Part shown: piece after piece, positions 34,748 through 45,133 of the stretch
Numbering within the stretch: the first letter of the stretch is position 1
Layout: the number at the start of each line of letters is the position of its first letter
Assembly (NCBI RefSeq): GCF_003425685.1
Contig: NZ_QJKM01000001.1
Span: 364,920-428,919 of the forward strand
Reading direction: 5' to 3'
Origin: Rhizobium terrae
Lineage (GTDB): Bacteria; Pseudomonadota; Alphaproteobacteria; Rhizobiales; Rhizobiaceae
DNA: 64,000 nt
The notes under the pieces: model-generated
What the model was told of the DNA's origin: nothing
Databases searched by the model: none
The model's input: the letters and a program-made list of their open reading frames with translations, nothing else
Program-made: the position numbers and the translations under genes

Positions 34748-36521
34748 AGGTTTCCTCAACCGCTACAATGACGAACTTATGGCGCTGCGACGCCGGGCCT
34801 CCCGCTTTGCGGATGCCTTCCCGAAGATCGCCGGGCGCCTGCGCATGACCGGCGACGTGGCGGACGATCCGCATGTGGAGCGGCTCATCCAGAGTTTTGC
34901 CTATTCGGCGGCGCGCGTGCGCCAGAAGCTGGATGATGAATTTCCAGAACTCACGGATGGCCTGCTCGAAACCCTTTATCCGCATTATCTGGCGCCGCTG
35001 CCCTCCATGAGCATCGTGCGCTTCGAGCCGGCTGAGACGCTCGCCGCGGTCCAGACGGTCCCGCGTCATACGGAAATCCTTGCCGAGCCGGTCGGCGGCG
35101 AAGCCTGCCGTTTCCGCACCACGCAGGATGTGGAGATGGCGCCGCTCGAAATCGCCGCAGCGGCACTTTCCGGTCAGCCGATCAACGCGCCGCTCTCACC
35201 CTATTCCGGCGCTGCCGGATGCCTGCGGCTGTCGATCCGCCCGCTCGACCCCCGCAAGCCCTTCGGGGAACTCGGCGTTTCGCGGTTGCGCCTGCACATC
35301 CCGTCGCCGTGGCAGCAGGCCGCGGCGATCTACGAACTCATGGCCAACCACACGCTCGGCATAGCGCTCGCCAAACATGCCGACGATCGCGCGCCGGTGT
35401 TCCTGACGGCGCGCAACCTGCGGCCGGTCGGCTTCGAACCGGAACAGGCCATGCTGCCCTATCCTGCACCGAGTTTTGTCGGCTACCGGCTGCTGACGGA
35501 ATTCTTCGCGCTGCCGCAAAAATTCCTGTTCCTCGATATCGAGGGCCTGGATGCATGGCGTGGAGAGACGCTTGATATCTTCGTCTATCTCAGGGAAACG
35601 GACGCGAAATTGGAACGGACGATTTCCGCGCGCGATTTCACGCTTCATGCGACGCCGGTCGTCAATCTCTTTCGCCAGACCTGCGAGCCGATCGCGGTGG
35701 ACGGCACACGCACCGAATATCGTCTGCTGCCGGACGCACGGCGGCAGAAAACCCGCGAGATCTATTCGATCGACCGGGTCCTTCTGACCGGCGCACGCGG
35801 CCAGGAGGAGTTCTGCCAACCGTTTTTTGGCCGCTCGCAGCGGGCAGGAGCAAGCTCGACATATTGGCAGGCCTATCGACGTTTCGACGAGGAGGACCGG
35901 ACGAGCGACATGGAAATCGCCTTTGTCGATCGCCAGCGCCGTTTTGCCGGGCGGATCGATGCGATCGCCAGCATCGACACGCTCTGCCTTAATCGCGATC
36001 TGCCCGAACAATTGCCTTTCGGGGGCGGCCACCCCGTCCTGCAGCTTGCTTCCGGTCACGAAGCCGTCGCAGGTGCCGAGGCGCTGATCCCGCCGACGCC
36101 ATCCGTCCGGATGAACGACCAGGAGGGCCGGAACTGGCGGCTGGTGTCGCATCTGCTGCTCAACCACCTTTCGCTTTTCGACAACGAGGGTGCCGCGCTG
36201 AAGGATATCCTGTCGCTCTACGCCTTCCGCGACAGTGCGGAGACCAAGCAGCTCGTCGACGCGCTCATCCGGATCAAGGCCGGAAACTCCACCGCCCGGC
36301 TCGGCAGTGGCGGCATGGTGCCCGGGACCGAGATCACGCTGGAATTCGATCCCGCCGTCATCGACCGGCCGTCCGCCTACCTGTTCGGATCCGTGCTTGA
36401 CCGGTTCTTCGGCCTCTACACTTCCGTCAACAGTTTCACCCGGCTGACCATCTTCATGAAGGGACAGTCGAAACCAATCGCCGCCTGGGCCGCACGCGCG
36501 GCTGAGCGACCGTTGCTCTAA
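34740..36521 (+). CDS. tssF: TssF (ImpG), baseplate subunit
   Basis: A 593-residue TssF recognised by its N-terminus FLNRYNDELMALRRRASRFA and VERLIQSFAYSAARVRQKLD, followed by LTDGLLETLYPHYLAPLPSM, and by HLLLNHLSLFDNEGAALKDIL toward the end. Near-standard length. It begins inside the end of tssE (8-base overlap). TssF2G forms the wedge core to which TssE and TssK attach. Confidence 0.95.
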   Translation: MAEGFLNRYNDELMALRRRASRFADAFPKIAGRLRMTGDVADDPHVERLIQSFAYSAARVRQKLDDEFPELTDGLLETLYPHYLAPLPSMSIVRFEPAETLAAVQTVPRHTEILAEPVGGEACRFRTTQDVEMAPLEIAAAALSGQPINAPLSPYSGAAGCLRLSIRPLDPRKPFGELGVSRLRLHIPSPWQQAAAIYELMANHTLGIALAKHADDRAPVFLTARNLRPVGFEPEQAMLPYPAPSFVGYRLLTEFFALPQKFLFLDIEGLDAWRGETLDIFVYLRETDAKLERTISARDFTLHATPVVNLFRQTCEPIAVDGTRTEYRLLPDARRQKTREIYSIDRVLLTGARGQEEFCQPFFGRSQRAGASSTYWQAYRRFDEEDRTSDMEIAFVDRQRRFAGRIDAIASIDTLCLNRDLPEQLPFGGGHPVLQLASGHEAVAGAEALIPPTPSVRMNDQEGRNWRLVSHLLLNHLSLFDNEGAALKDILSLYAFRDSAETKQLVDALIRIKAGNSTARLGSGGMVPGTEITLEFDPAVIDRPSAYLFGSVLDRFFGLYTSVNSFTRLTIFMKGQSKPIAAWAARAAERPLL

Positions 36522-36543
36522 AAGAAGGGATCGCGAACGGACC

Positions 36544-37611
36544 ATGGACTCCCCGGCCTCCCGCAAGCCTGATGCCGCATCCGGCTCCACCTCCGGCGCC
36601 CTTGCCGATCTGCTCGAACGCGACCCCGGTCGCTTCGAGCCGGTGACGGCGTTGCGCATCGCGCAGGCTGCGGCTGGGGAAGGTCTGGAGGTGACATCCC
36701 ATGTGGGCGTTTCGCCGGCACCGCTTGCGATCAGCGGTTTCCAGCGAAAGGGCAGCCGGGCATCGGTGCGCAGCGCGCTCGCCGGTCTGACCGGTCCGCT
36801 CGGTTCCATGCCGTCAGCCTATAACGAACTCGTCATGCGCGAGGAGCGCAACAGGTCGAAGGCGCTTGCGAGCTTTTTCGATATTTTCAGCGCCCGCATG
36901 GCCGAACTCTTCGCGGATGCCTGCGAGAAATACCGGATCGCCCGGCGGCTGCGCTGGGGAGGCGAGCGGAAGGACAATGCCTTCATCACGACGCTGCTTG
37001 GGCTGGCAGGCTTTGGCACCAAACGGCTGATGGAACGCAGCGGTGTCGAGGAAGACCTTGTCCTGCGATTTTCCGGATTTTTCGCCGCACGCAACCGCAA
37101 TGCCGTGAACCTGCGCGCGATGTTGCAGGAGTTCACCGGTCTGCCGGTCGAGATCGAGCTCTTTCGCGGTCGCTGGCTGACGATACCGATCGAGGAGCGC
37201 AGCCGGATGAACCGGCCGCAAGGCGCTCACGGAGGCGTGCAGCTCGGCGTCAACGCGACGGCGGGCGCGGCGATCCGGGATTTCAGCGGCGGCTTCCGGG
37301 TGGTGATCGGCCCGCTCGGTTACACGGACTATCTTTCGCTCGCGCCGGGCGGCCGCAACATCACCGAACTCTTTGCCCTGACCCGGCTCTATGTCGGCTC
37401 GGCACTCGATTTCGACATCCAGGTCATCCTGAAGAAGGAAGCCATTCCTTTTTGCCAGCTTGGCCAACGCGAGGAAGGCTCCGGCGATCCTCCCCGGCTC
37501 GGCTGGAACAGCTGGGCGCGGGTGGCCCCGGCGGCCAAGGACAGCAGCGATGCGGTGATCGTCGAACGACCGTCGGCAAGGACACGGCGAGGAGGCGAGG
37601 ATGCGACTTGA
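36544..37611 (+). CDS. tssG: TssG (ImpH), baseplate subunit
   Basis: A 355-residue TssG: LADLLERDPGRFEPVTALRI, GPLGSMPSAYNELVMREERN then SKALASFFDIFSARMAELF, FSGFFAARNRNAVNLRAMLQ, GVQLGVNATAGAAIRDF, and FRVVIGPLGYTDYLSLAPGG. It partners TssF. The ATG has only a distant GGGA, so translation may depend on coupling to tssF. The stop lies 11 bases inside the fha gene. Confidence 0.93.
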   Translation: MDSPASRKPDAASGSTSGALADLLERDPGRFEPVTALRIAQAAAGEGLEVTSHVGVSPAPLAISGFQRKGSRASVRSALAGLTGPLGSMPSAYNELVMREERNRSKALASFFDIFSARMAELFADACEKYRIARRLRWGGERKDNAFITTLLGLAGFGTKRLMERSGVEEDLVLRFSGFFAARNRNAVNLRAMLQEFTGLPVEIELFRGRWLTIPIEERSRMNRPQGAHGGVQLGVNATAGAAIRDFSGGFRVVIGPLGYTDYLSLAPGGRNITELFALTRLYVGSALDFDIQVILKKEAIPFCQLGQREEGSGDPPRLGWNSWARVAPAAKDSSDAVIVERPSARTRRGGEDAT

Positions 37612-38794
37612 ACTGAGATCGATCCCGAATGGAGGCGGCCCGCCTGCGAGCCGGCAGAAATGGTTTTTCGAACGCGGCCGCCGTACGCTCGGTCGGGCAC
37701 CGGACTGCGACTGGCAATTGCCGGAAGACGTGCGTTCCGTCTCAAAACTTCATTGCACCATCGAGCGCGACCGGGCGGGATTCCTGCTGCGCGACCAGAG
37801 CGCCAACGGCTCCCGTGTCGATGGCATCGTTGTGCACGAGGGCGAAGTCGTCCGGCTTGCCGACCAGTCACGGCTAGAAGTTGGTGGGCTCGCCTTTTCC
37901 GTCCATATCTCCGGCGAAGAGGATCGCGAGATCGAGGACCCGGATGCAGGACTTGCGATGAGCGACGAGCCGCTCACCATTTCCGCCATCCTTTCCGATA
38001 TTGCGCCCGGCGGCCGCACCGCGACGGGAATTCTCGGCGAGCGCATGGGTGACGACTGGCCGCCTCAATCTGTGGACAGGAAACAAGGTGTCGTCTCTTC
38101 CCGCAATGTCGAGATCGGCTGGGTCGGTCCGCCGGAGATACGATCGGCGACCAATGTCCTGCCCGTCGACTGGAATTCGGATACGGATTCCGACTACGGC
38201 AGCCATCTCGAACACGGATCAGCGACACACGTCTCCGTCCCTCTTGCCCGTGCCAAAGCGGTGGAAGCACCGCAGACCGTCAACGATAACGTTCCGCAGG
38301 CCGAGCCGGCGGATTTCCCGACGCTTGTGATCGGCCGCTCCGCCGAACTTGCCGATCGGCTCGAACCGTTGATCGGCCGCATGGAGGAGGCGGTCGAAAC
38401 AGCTTTCGGGGTGTTCGAGATGGAAGGTCCATCCCCCCAGGCGGACCTCGACTTCTTCGGTCACGGGCGAAGGGAAGAGATGCTCCTTGCCCGCGTCGAG
38501 GTCCTTCTCGGCCGACAGGTGGAGCTCAAATCCGCGCTTGAAACCCTCGTGCATGAAACCAGCAGGCTGCTGGAGCCCCGCATTATCGAGGCGAAGGTCG
38601 ACGCTGCTCGGCGTCCCCTGCCATGGCTGCGGCAGCACGGCTACTGGCAGGCCTATCGCATGCAATTCGAAAAAGACGGCAAGCCCCTTTCCGTCCGGGA
38701 GTTCCTCCGCGAGACGATGAAACGTCCCGCTCAGGGCGCCACTTACAAAGCGTTTGTCGCAGGACATGGAGGAGACGACGCGCATGAGGAATGA
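37601..38794 (+). CDS. FHA-domain T6SS regulator (TagH/ImpI, Fha)
   Basis: A 397-residue protein with an N-terminal FHA domain (about 28-105: TLGRAPDCDWQLP, SVSKLHCTIE, QSANGSRVDGIVVHEGE), a long variable acidic linker (110-240) and a C-terminal TagH domain (AARRPLPWLRQHGYWQAYRM). FHA domains bind phosphothreonine. In threonine-phosphorylation-controlled T6SS the kinase phosphorylates Fha or another protein that binds it, triggering assembly; a kinase and a phosphatase-like gene are present in this operon. GAGGCGAGG stands before the ATG. Confidence 0.91.
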   Translation: MRLELRSIPNGGGPPASRQKWFFERGRRTLGRAPDCDWQLPEDVRSVSKLHCTIERDRAGFLLRDQSANGSRVDGIVVHEGEVVRLADQSRLEVGGLAFSVHISGEEDREIEDPDAGLAMSDEPLTISAILSDIAPGGRTATGILGERMGDDWPPQSVDRKQGVVSSRNVEIGWVGPPEIRSATNVLPVDWNSDTDSDYGSHLEHGSATHVSVPLARAKAVEAPQTVNDNVPQAEPADFPTLVIGRSAELADRLEPLIGRMEEAVETAFGVFEMEGPSPQADLDFFGHGRREEMLLARVEVLLGRQVELKSALETLVHETSRLLEPRIIEAKVDAARRPLPWLRQHGYWQAYRMQFEKDGKPLSVREFLRETMKRPAQGATYKAFVAGHGGDDAHEE

Positions 38795-40124
38795 GAACCG
38801 GGTAGCCTGGAGCGAGGGCATGTTCCTCCGCGTCCAGCATTTCCAGCAGGCAGACCGGTGGACCGAGCGGCTGGTGCGCACCACGACCCGCGGTCTCTCG
38901 CCCTATCCTTGGGGCATTTCGGAAATCGGCATCGATCGCAGCGCGCTGGCGGTCGGTCAGTTCGCGCTGTCGAACCTGCGCGGCATCCTGAGGGACGGCA
39001 CGCCCTTCGAGGCACCGATCGACGCAGACCTGCCGCCGCCGCTCGAACTCGATGAGAACATCAAGAACGCCATCATCTACCTGGCGCTTCCGGCCCGCCA
39101 GCCGGGTAAGGCCGACATAGCCCTGAACGGAGGGGCGGCACTGAACACCGTCCGTCTCGTCGCCTCGCCTTATGAAGCGCCGGACGCCAATGTCGAGACG
39201 GATTTCATGGCACCTATCGAAGTCGGGCGGCTCAGCCTGCGATACCTCAAGACCGGCGACGAGTTGGCCGGGTACGAATTGATCGGGCTTGCCCGTGTCG
39301 TCGAAGTGCGTTCCGACCGGGCGGTGATCCTCGATCCGGACTATATTGCGCCGATCCTCAACTGTGCGGCCGAGATGCGTCTCAACGAGCTCATCACGGA
39401 GCTTCTCGGCATCGTGCGCCACCGCGCCGAGGCGATCGCGGAACGGATCGGCGATCCGACCATTCGCGGCACGGCGGAGGTCGGCGATTATTTCCTGCTG
39501 CAGATCCTCAACCGCGCCGATCCAATGCTGAAGCACATCTCTGCGAATGCGGCGCGCATTCATCCGATCGCCTTTTACGAGACCTGCATCCAGCTTGCCG
39601 GCGAACTCGCCACCTTCACCACGGATCGGAAGCGGGCGAGCGATTTTCCGCCCTATCGACACGACGATCTGAAATCGACCTTTGCCGCCGTTTTCGACGA
39701 TCTGCGCGCGTCCCTTTCCGCGGTTCTCGAACAGGCGGCAGTGGCGATCGAACTTGCCGAACGCCGGCATGGGGTAAGGGTCGGCACCATCAACGACCGG
39801 TCGCTGCTCAAGGATGCCGGGTTCGTTCTGGCCGTCAGGGCGGAAATGCCGGCGGAGGACGTGCGCCGCAAGCTGCCCGCCCAGATCAAGGTCGGCCCGG
39901 TGGAGCGGATCGCCGATCTCGTCAACGTGGCGCTGCCGGGCATCCCGGTCAAGCCGCTTCCGGTTCTGCCGCGCCAGCTCCCCTACCGCTCCGGCACGAT
40001 CTACTTCGAACTCGACACCAAGAACCCGCTCTGGAAGCAACTCGACACATCCGGTGCCATCGCCATGCATCTTTCCGGCGAATTTCCGGGTCTCGAAATG
40101 GAACTGTGGGCCCTTAGAGAATGA
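38784..40124 (+). CDS. tssK: TssK (ImpJ), baseplate-membrane complex linker
   Basis: A 446-residue TssK starting with the conserved NRVAWSEGMFLRVQHFQQAD and carrying LSPYPWGISEIGID, then the late motif IPVKPLPVLPRQLPYRSGTI and YFELDTKNPLWKQLDTSGA. TssK trimers connect TssFG to TssL and TssM. ATG 38784 lies inside the end of fha and has GGAGGAG about ten bases upstream. The stop overlaps tssL (ATGA). Confidence 0.95.
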   Translation: MRNENRVAWSEGMFLRVQHFQQADRWTERLVRTTTRGLSPYPWGISEIGIDRSALAVGQFALSNLRGILRDGTPFEAPIDADLPPPLELDENIKNAIIYLALPARQPGKADIALNGGAALNTVRLVASPYEAPDANVETDFMAPIEVGRLSLRYLKTGDELAGYELIGLARVVEVRSDRAVILDPDYIAPILNCAAEMRLNELITELLGIVRHRAEAIAERIGDPTIRGTAEVGDYFLLQILNRADPMLKHISANAARIHPIAFYETCIQLAGELATFTTDRKRASDFPPYRHDDLKSTFAAVFDDLRASLSAVLEQAAVAIELAERRHGVRVGTINDRSLLKDAGFVLAVRAEMPAEDVRRKLPAQIKVGPVERIADLVNVALPGIPVKPLPVLPRQLPYRSGTIYFELDTKNPLWKQLDTSGAIAMHLSGEFPGLEMELWALRE

Positions 40125-41653
40125 AAAACGAATCCGCCTCCACCTGGCAAAGTCTGCCGACCATCGTCGAACTCACCGAGGACGGCGCCAAGAAGAAGCA
40201 GTCCGCCCGAAAGATGGCGGAGATGCTCGACGATATTCTGGAATTTCCCGAAAACAGCGCCGGAAACCGGACCGCGAAATCCCAATCCCAAGGGGCCTGG
40301 TCGGTCGAGGCCCTGCTCCGGAATTTCCACTTCGGAGGCGAGGAAGTGCCGACACTGGTGCGTTCCGCCGCGCCGTTGCTCAATCTCGCCCATATGCTGC
40401 GCTATAATGAGGACCAGCCGGATATCGACGAGCTGCGGCGCCTGTCGGTTGAGGCCGTCAACCGTTATGAACGCGATCTCGCAAGCGCCCGGATCAGCCC
40501 GGAACGCGCTCGCGCCGCTCATTATGTCGTCTGCGCCACGGTCGACGACGTCGTGCTCAGCAAGCCCTGGGGCGTGCGCGCCGGCTGGGCACGGTCCGGT
40601 CTCGTCTCGACGTTCCATATGGATGTCACGGGCGGCGACCGGGTGTTCGACCTCCTGGATCATTTCCACCAGAGTCCCGGAGCCAACAAGGATCTCCTGC
40701 TGCTCATCTATCTCTGCCTGTCGCTCGCCTTCGAAGGCCGCACCCGGGTTTCGCCGCGCGGCAACCTGGAGCTCGGCCGTATCCGCGACAGTCTCTACAA
40801 GACGCTGCTCGGCCAATACGGCGTCTTCGAGCGGGAGCTTTCACCCCATTGGAAGGGTGTTTCGGCGCGCCACAAGCCGCTCCGGACGGCTGCGGCGCTC
40901 TGGACGCTCCTCTCCATCCTGGCGCTGGTATTCGCCCTCGGCTATCTTTTCTTCACCCTTTCGTTGAACCGCGCTTCGGACGGGACTTTCGAGCGCCTCG
41001 CCAGCCTGCCGCCTCGCGATACGCCGAGCGTGCTGATCAGCACGCCCGTTCCCGAACCGCAGCCCGAGCCGCCACCGGTTGTCGAAGCCAAACCGATCGA
41101 ACCGGAGCCTCCGCCGCCGCAACCGGCCGCGCCGAGCCGGCTTGACAATCTCCTGGCCTTTCTCCAGCCGGAAGTCGATGCGAACCTGGTCACACTGTCT
41201 GATTCCAACGGCAGGCTGCTGGTGCGCATCAAAAATTCCGGCCTCTTCGACATAGGCAGCGCCGAAGTCAGCAGCAAATTCCGTGATCTGGTCCAGCGGA
41301 TCGGGGGAGCACTGGCAGCGGAAAAATTCCGCGCCATTGTGGTCGGCTATACCGACAACGTGCCGATCCGCACCGTTCAATTCCCCTCGAACTGGCACCT
41401 TTCCGAAGCCCGCGCCAAGGCAGTCGGGGAAATCCTGAGTTCCTTCACAGGGCCGGACGCGATCCTGACCGAAGGCCGCGCCGACAGCGATCCGATCGCC
41501 GACAACAGCACGCCTCAGGGCCGTGAAATGAACCGGCGCACCGAGATCCTGGTGCTGACCGACCCGAGCGAACGGCTGAGCGACGCTGGGCTGAAGGCCC
41601 CGTCAGTAGGGACTGAAAGGCAGGGTGCACCAGTGGCGGGAGGCTCCAGATGA
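40121..41653 (+). CDS. tssL: TssL (ImpK/DotU) with C-terminal OmpA peptidoglycan-binding domain
   Basis: A 510-residue evolved TssL. The cytoplasmic DotU part (about 60-250) has HYVVCATVDDVVLSKPWG and FDLLDHFHQSP; one membrane helix spans 258-280. A Pro-rich linker (309-338) then leads to an OmpA/MotB domain (345-485) with GYTDNVPIRTVQFPSNWHLS and ARAKAVGEIL, ending NRRTEILVL. The OmpA domain anchors the complex to the cell wall, which may offset the absence of the TssJ lipoprotein in this cluster. Coupled by ATGA overlaps to tssK and tssM. Confidence 0.95.
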   Translation: MKNESASTWQSLPTIVELTEDGAKKKQSARKMAEMLDDILEFPENSAGNRTAKSQSQGAWSVEALLRNFHFGGEEVPTLVRSAAPLLNLAHMLRYNEDQPDIDELRRLSVEAVNRYERDLASARISPERARAAHYVVCATVDDVVLSKPWGVRAGWARSGLVSTFHMDVTGGDRVFDLLDHFHQSPGANKDLLLLIYLCLSLAFEGRTRVSPRGNLELGRIRDSLYKTLLGQYGVFERELSPHWKGVSARHKPLRTAAALWTLLSILALVFALGYLFFTLSLNRASDGTFERLASLPPRDTPSVLISTPVPEPQPEPPPVVEAKPIEPEPPPPQPAAPSRLDNLLAFLQPEVDANLVTLSDSNGRLLVRIKNSGLFDIGSAEVSSKFRDLVQRIGGALAAEKFRAIVVGYTDNVPIRTVQFPSNWHLSEARAKAVGEILSSFTGPDAILTEGRADSDPIADNSTPQGREMNRRTEILVLTDPSERLSDAGLKAPSVGTERQGAPVAGGSR

Positions 41654-44600
41654 ACCCGTTGAGCTATTTCTATACGCTTCGCTCCTATGTGGAAGCCTAT
41701 GCCGGTCTGCTCGGACGCCGCTTCATTTCGGTCATCTGGGTCGCCGCGATCTGCATCGTCATCTGGTTTTACGGTTATCTCGCCGCCTATGGCGATTTCA
41801 AGCCACTCGCCAGCAGCAACGCACGGCTGACACTGATCGGCGTCATCATTGGCTGCTGGCTCGCCTATCTCGTCTTCACCATGATCCGCGACCGCCGTCG
41901 CGACAAGCAGCTTGTCGAGGGCATAGAGCGGGACGCGGAGGCGGAGGCCGCCGCCAGCCAGCAGGCGGAAGTGGGCGAAATCCACAATCGCCTCAAGGAG
42001 GCGCTGCAGCTCCTGCGGCGCATCACCAGGAAGCGCTTCGGTTATATCTACGAACTGCCCTGGTACGTGATCTTCGGCGCCCCCGGCTCCGGCAAGACGA
42101 CGGCACTCACCAATTCCGGCCTCAAGTTTCCGCTGGGTGACGCACTGGGCCGCAATTCCGTGCAGGGGATCGGCGGCACGCGGCACTGCAACTGGTGGTT
42201 TACCGACGACGCGATCCTGATCGATACGGCCGGTCGCTACACCACGCAAGATGACCTGAACGGAACCGCCAAGGCGGGCTGGGAAGGTTTTCTTGGACTT
42301 CTGCGCAAATATCGCCGCTCGCAGCCGATCAACGGCGCGCTCGTGACCCTCTCCATCGGCGACCTCCTCACCCGCGATGCGGAGGCGCAGCGCGAAGAAA
42401 TACGAGCTATCCGCCAGCGGCTTTCCGAGCTCGACGAATTCCTGCAGGCCCGCATTCCGGTCTATCTGGTCCTGACCAAGGCGGACCTCCTCACCGGTTT
42501 CGTTGAATTTTTCGACGGCTTCAACAAGAGCGACCGCGAACAGGTATGGGGCACGACGTTCGGGCTGGAGGAAAGCTACGGCGCGACGAACCTGCCGGAG
42601 CGTTTCCAGGAGGAGTTCGCGCTGCTGCAGGAACGGGTCGCCAGCATGCTGATCGAACGCCTGCAGCAGGAACCCAATCCGGAACTTCGCGGCCGGATCT
42701 TCCGTTTTCCGGCGGAGCTAGCGGCTCTGAAGGAGCGCCTGCACGAGGTGATGACCGAACTGTGCTCCGGTTCCAAACTGGTGGAACCGCCCCTGCTGCG
42801 TGGCGTCTATTTCGCCTCCGGCACGCAGAGCGAAGAGACCGCCGCGGCACCTCGCATACGCCGGAGCTATTTCCTGTCGCGCCTCTTCAAGGACGTGATC
42901 TTCGACGAGGCTTCCCTCGTGGCTCGCGACAAGCGGCTCTCCGGCCGGCAGCTGCTTTTCCGCCGCGTGGTCTATGCGGTCTCTGTGGTACTGCTTGCCG
43001 TCGTGCTGACAAGCTGGGCGGCTACCTATTTCCAGAATACCGCCGCATTGGCGAGCGCGGAAAAGCGCATCGACGCCTATGAGCAGCTGGTTCGCGGCGT
43101 GCCCGTGCGCGACGTCTCGGATGCGGATTTCCTGCGCATCCTTCCGGCACTCGACAATCTCGCGGCCGTACCCGGCGACTTTTCGAAGACCCGCGTCTGG
43201 CCCGTGAGCTTCGGCCTCGACCAGGAGAACAAGGTCGTCGGCCGCCAGCGTGATGCCTACCAAAAGGCGCTGAATGCATTGCTCCTGCCGCGCATGCTGG
43301 TGCAACTCCAGAAGGAGATGACCGAGACGACCGATGTCAAGACGGCCTTCGATGCCCTGAAACTTTACGGCATGCTTGGCGGTCTCGGTCCGATGAATGC
43401 GGATTTCGTGTCGCTCGAATCGGAGGAGATATTCAATCAACTTTATCCCGGCGAAGGTCGGGCAGCGGCCAGGCGAGCCCTGATCGCCCATGCCGACGCC
43501 ATGGCGCGCGGCCTGCTGCCTCCTGTAGAACTCGACGGCGCCCTGATCGCCAGGGCGCGCGACGTCATTCGTCCGCAAGCCGTCGCAAGCCGCGCTTACG
43601 ATATTCTCACCGACTATCGCCAAGCCCGAGCGCTTCCAGCCTGGAGTCCGGCCAATGCGCTCGGACCGCTTGGCCAGCAAGCTTTCGAACAGTCCCTGCG
43701 GACGCCGCTGCGGGAAAGCATTCCCGGCCTCTTCTCCAGCATCGGTTATCGCACCGTGGTTCTGCCCCGGGTCAGTGATGCCGCGCGCGAGGCACTTGAG
43801 GAACAATGGGTACGTGGCGACGCGAATCCTTCCAGCGCGACCGTCGATACGATCGCACAAGCCGCACTTCAGCTCTATTTCGGCGATTTCGAACGGCGTT
43901 GGTCCAGCCTGCTTGCCGATATGCGTGTCAAACCTTCCCAGACGATCGCCGATGCGGCAGAAACCACGCGCATCCTGGCAAGCGAGCCGGCCCCGGTGGA
44001 AGCGATCGCAAGGTCGATCGCCGCCGCAACCGACCTGCGCTCGCCCGGCGCGGAGATCGCTTCGGCAGCCGGAGGCAGCATGCCCGCATCGACGACGGCG
44101 CTTGCCGGCGTCGCCAATGCGCCCGATCCCTTCGGTCGCCTGCGCGAAGCACTGGACGCGCCTGCCGGATCACCGTCCGCCGTTCAGTCGAAAGATCCGC
44201 CCAAATCCCAGATCGCCCAGCTCAGGCCGGCGCTTCAAAAGGTGCACGAGCAGCTTTCCCGGGCGACCACATCCACGGCCGAGGTCGCCAAGGTCTTCGA
44301 CGTCAACAGCCAGCTCACCGACGCAAACCAGGACCTGCTGCAGCAGGCGCGCCGCCTGCCGGCCCCGATCGATACCTGGATGGCGGGCGTCGCTGCCGAT
44401 GTGGGGTCGCTTGCGGTCAAATCCGCCCGTTCCCGGGTCAGTGAGGCCTGGGCCGCGGAAGGCGCAAGCTTCTGCGCCAACGTCGTCACCGGCCGTTACC
44501 CCTTTGACCGGGAATCGCCACGCGACGTGGCGATGAGCGATTTCGTCCGGCTCTTCGGCCCGGCGGGCCTGTTCAAGACCTTCTTCAAGGAAAAGCTGGA

Positions 44601-45123
44601 AGCCTTTGTCGACACGAGTTCGACACCCTGGGGCTGGAAAGGCACGTTTGGCGTGGAGAGCATTCCGAGCGAGGCGATCGCCCAGTTCGAGAATGCCGAC
44701 AAGATCAATCGCGCTTTCTTCCCGTCCGGCAGCGAAAGGCCTTCGGTTGTCATCAACGTCAAGCCGGTGTCGCTCAACAGTGCCGCCAATGCCGTGATGC
44801 TCGAGATCGAAGGCGAGAGGGTCGTTTATTTCCACGGGCCGATCCAATCGAAATCGATCACCTGGCCCTCGACGGAAGCAAGCAATATCTCCCGCCTCGC
44901 CTTCCAGCCGGGCGGCTGGCAGCAGGCGCTGACGGAAAACGGCGACTGGTCGCCCTTCCGCCTATTCGACGATGCCAGCATCACCATGCAGGGAGACGAT
45001 CTGTTCCGGGCCAAGTTCCAGCAGAACGGTCAGGTGGCGGAGTTCGACATACAGTTCGGCTCGGTGATGAACCCGTTCCGGCTGGAGGCGCTGAACGCGT
45101 TCTCCTGCCCCAGGCAATTTTGA
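41650..45123 (+). CDS. tssM: TssM (IcmF/ImpL), membrane complex core
   Basis: A 1157-residue IcmF protein. Two N-terminal helices (about 25-48 and 59-79), a cytoplasmic NTPase domain with Walker A GAPGSGKT at 143-150 and NWWFTDDAILIDTAGRYTTQD, a third helix (about 440-460, VVYAVSVVLLAVVLTSWAA), and a large periplasmic part ending with the beta-rich FHGPIQSKSITWPSTEAS and DIQFGSVMNPFRLEALNAF. The intact Walker A suggests nucleotide use, as shown for Agrobacterium TssM. It forms the trans-envelope complex with TssL. Confidence 0.96.
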   Translation: MNPLSYFYTLRSYVEAYAGLLGRRFISVIWVAAICIVIWFYGYLAAYGDFKPLASSNARLTLIGVIIGCWLAYLVFTMIRDRRRDKQLVEGIERDAEAEAAASQQAEVGEIHNRLKEALQLLRRITRKRFGYIYELPWYVIFGAPGSGKTTALTNSGLKFPLGDALGRNSVQGIGGTRHCNWWFTDDAILIDTAGRYTTQDDLNGTAKAGWEGFLGLLRKYRRSQPINGALVTLSIGDLLTRDAEAQREEIRAIRQRLSELDEFLQARIPVYLVLTKADLLTGFVEFFDGFNKSDREQVWGTTFGLEESYGATNLPERFQEEFALLQERVASMLIERLQQEPNPELRGRIFRFPAELAALKERLHEVMTELCSGSKLVEPPLLRGVYFASGTQSEETAAAPRIRRSYFLSRLFKDVIFDEASLVARDKRLSGRQLLFRRVVYAVSVVLLAVVLTSWAATYFQNTAALASAEKRIDAYEQLVRGVPVRDVSDADFLRILPALDNLAAVPGDFSKTRVWPVSFGLDQENKVVGRQRDAYQKALNALLLPRMLVQLQKEMTETTDVKTAFDALKLYGMLGGLGPMNADFVSLESEEIFNQLYPGEGRAAARRALIAHADAMARGLLPPVELDGALIARARDVIRPQAVASRAYDILTDYRQARALPAWSPANALGPLGQQAFEQSLRTPLRESIPGLFSSIGYRTVVLPRVSDAAREALEEQWVRGDANPSSATVDTIAQAALQLYFGDFERRWSSLLADMRVKPSQTIADAAETTRILASEPAPVEAIARSIAAATDLRSPGAEIASAAGGSMPASTTALAGVANAPDPFGRLREALDAPAGSPSAVQSKDPPKSQIAQLRPALQKVHEQLSRATTSTAEVAKVFDVNSQLTDANQDLLQQARRLPAPIDTWMAGVAADVGSLAVKSARSRVSEAWAAEGASFCANVVTGRYPFDRESPRDVAMSDFVRLFGPAGLFKTFFKEKLEAFVDTSSTPWGWKGTFGVESIPSEAIAQFENADKINRAFFPSGSERPSVVINVKPVSLNSAANAVMLEIEGERVVYFHGPIQSKSITWPSTEASNISRLAFQPGGWQQALTENGDWSPFRLFDDASITMQGDDLFRAKFQQNGQVAEFDIQFGSVMNPFRLEALNAFSCPRQF

Positions 45124-45133
45124 GCGCGGCGCC

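Noticed and set aside
38583..40070. Minus-strand open frame of 495 codons opposite fha/tssK
   Set aside because: Shadow of tssK; Arg-rich, no motif or ribosome site.
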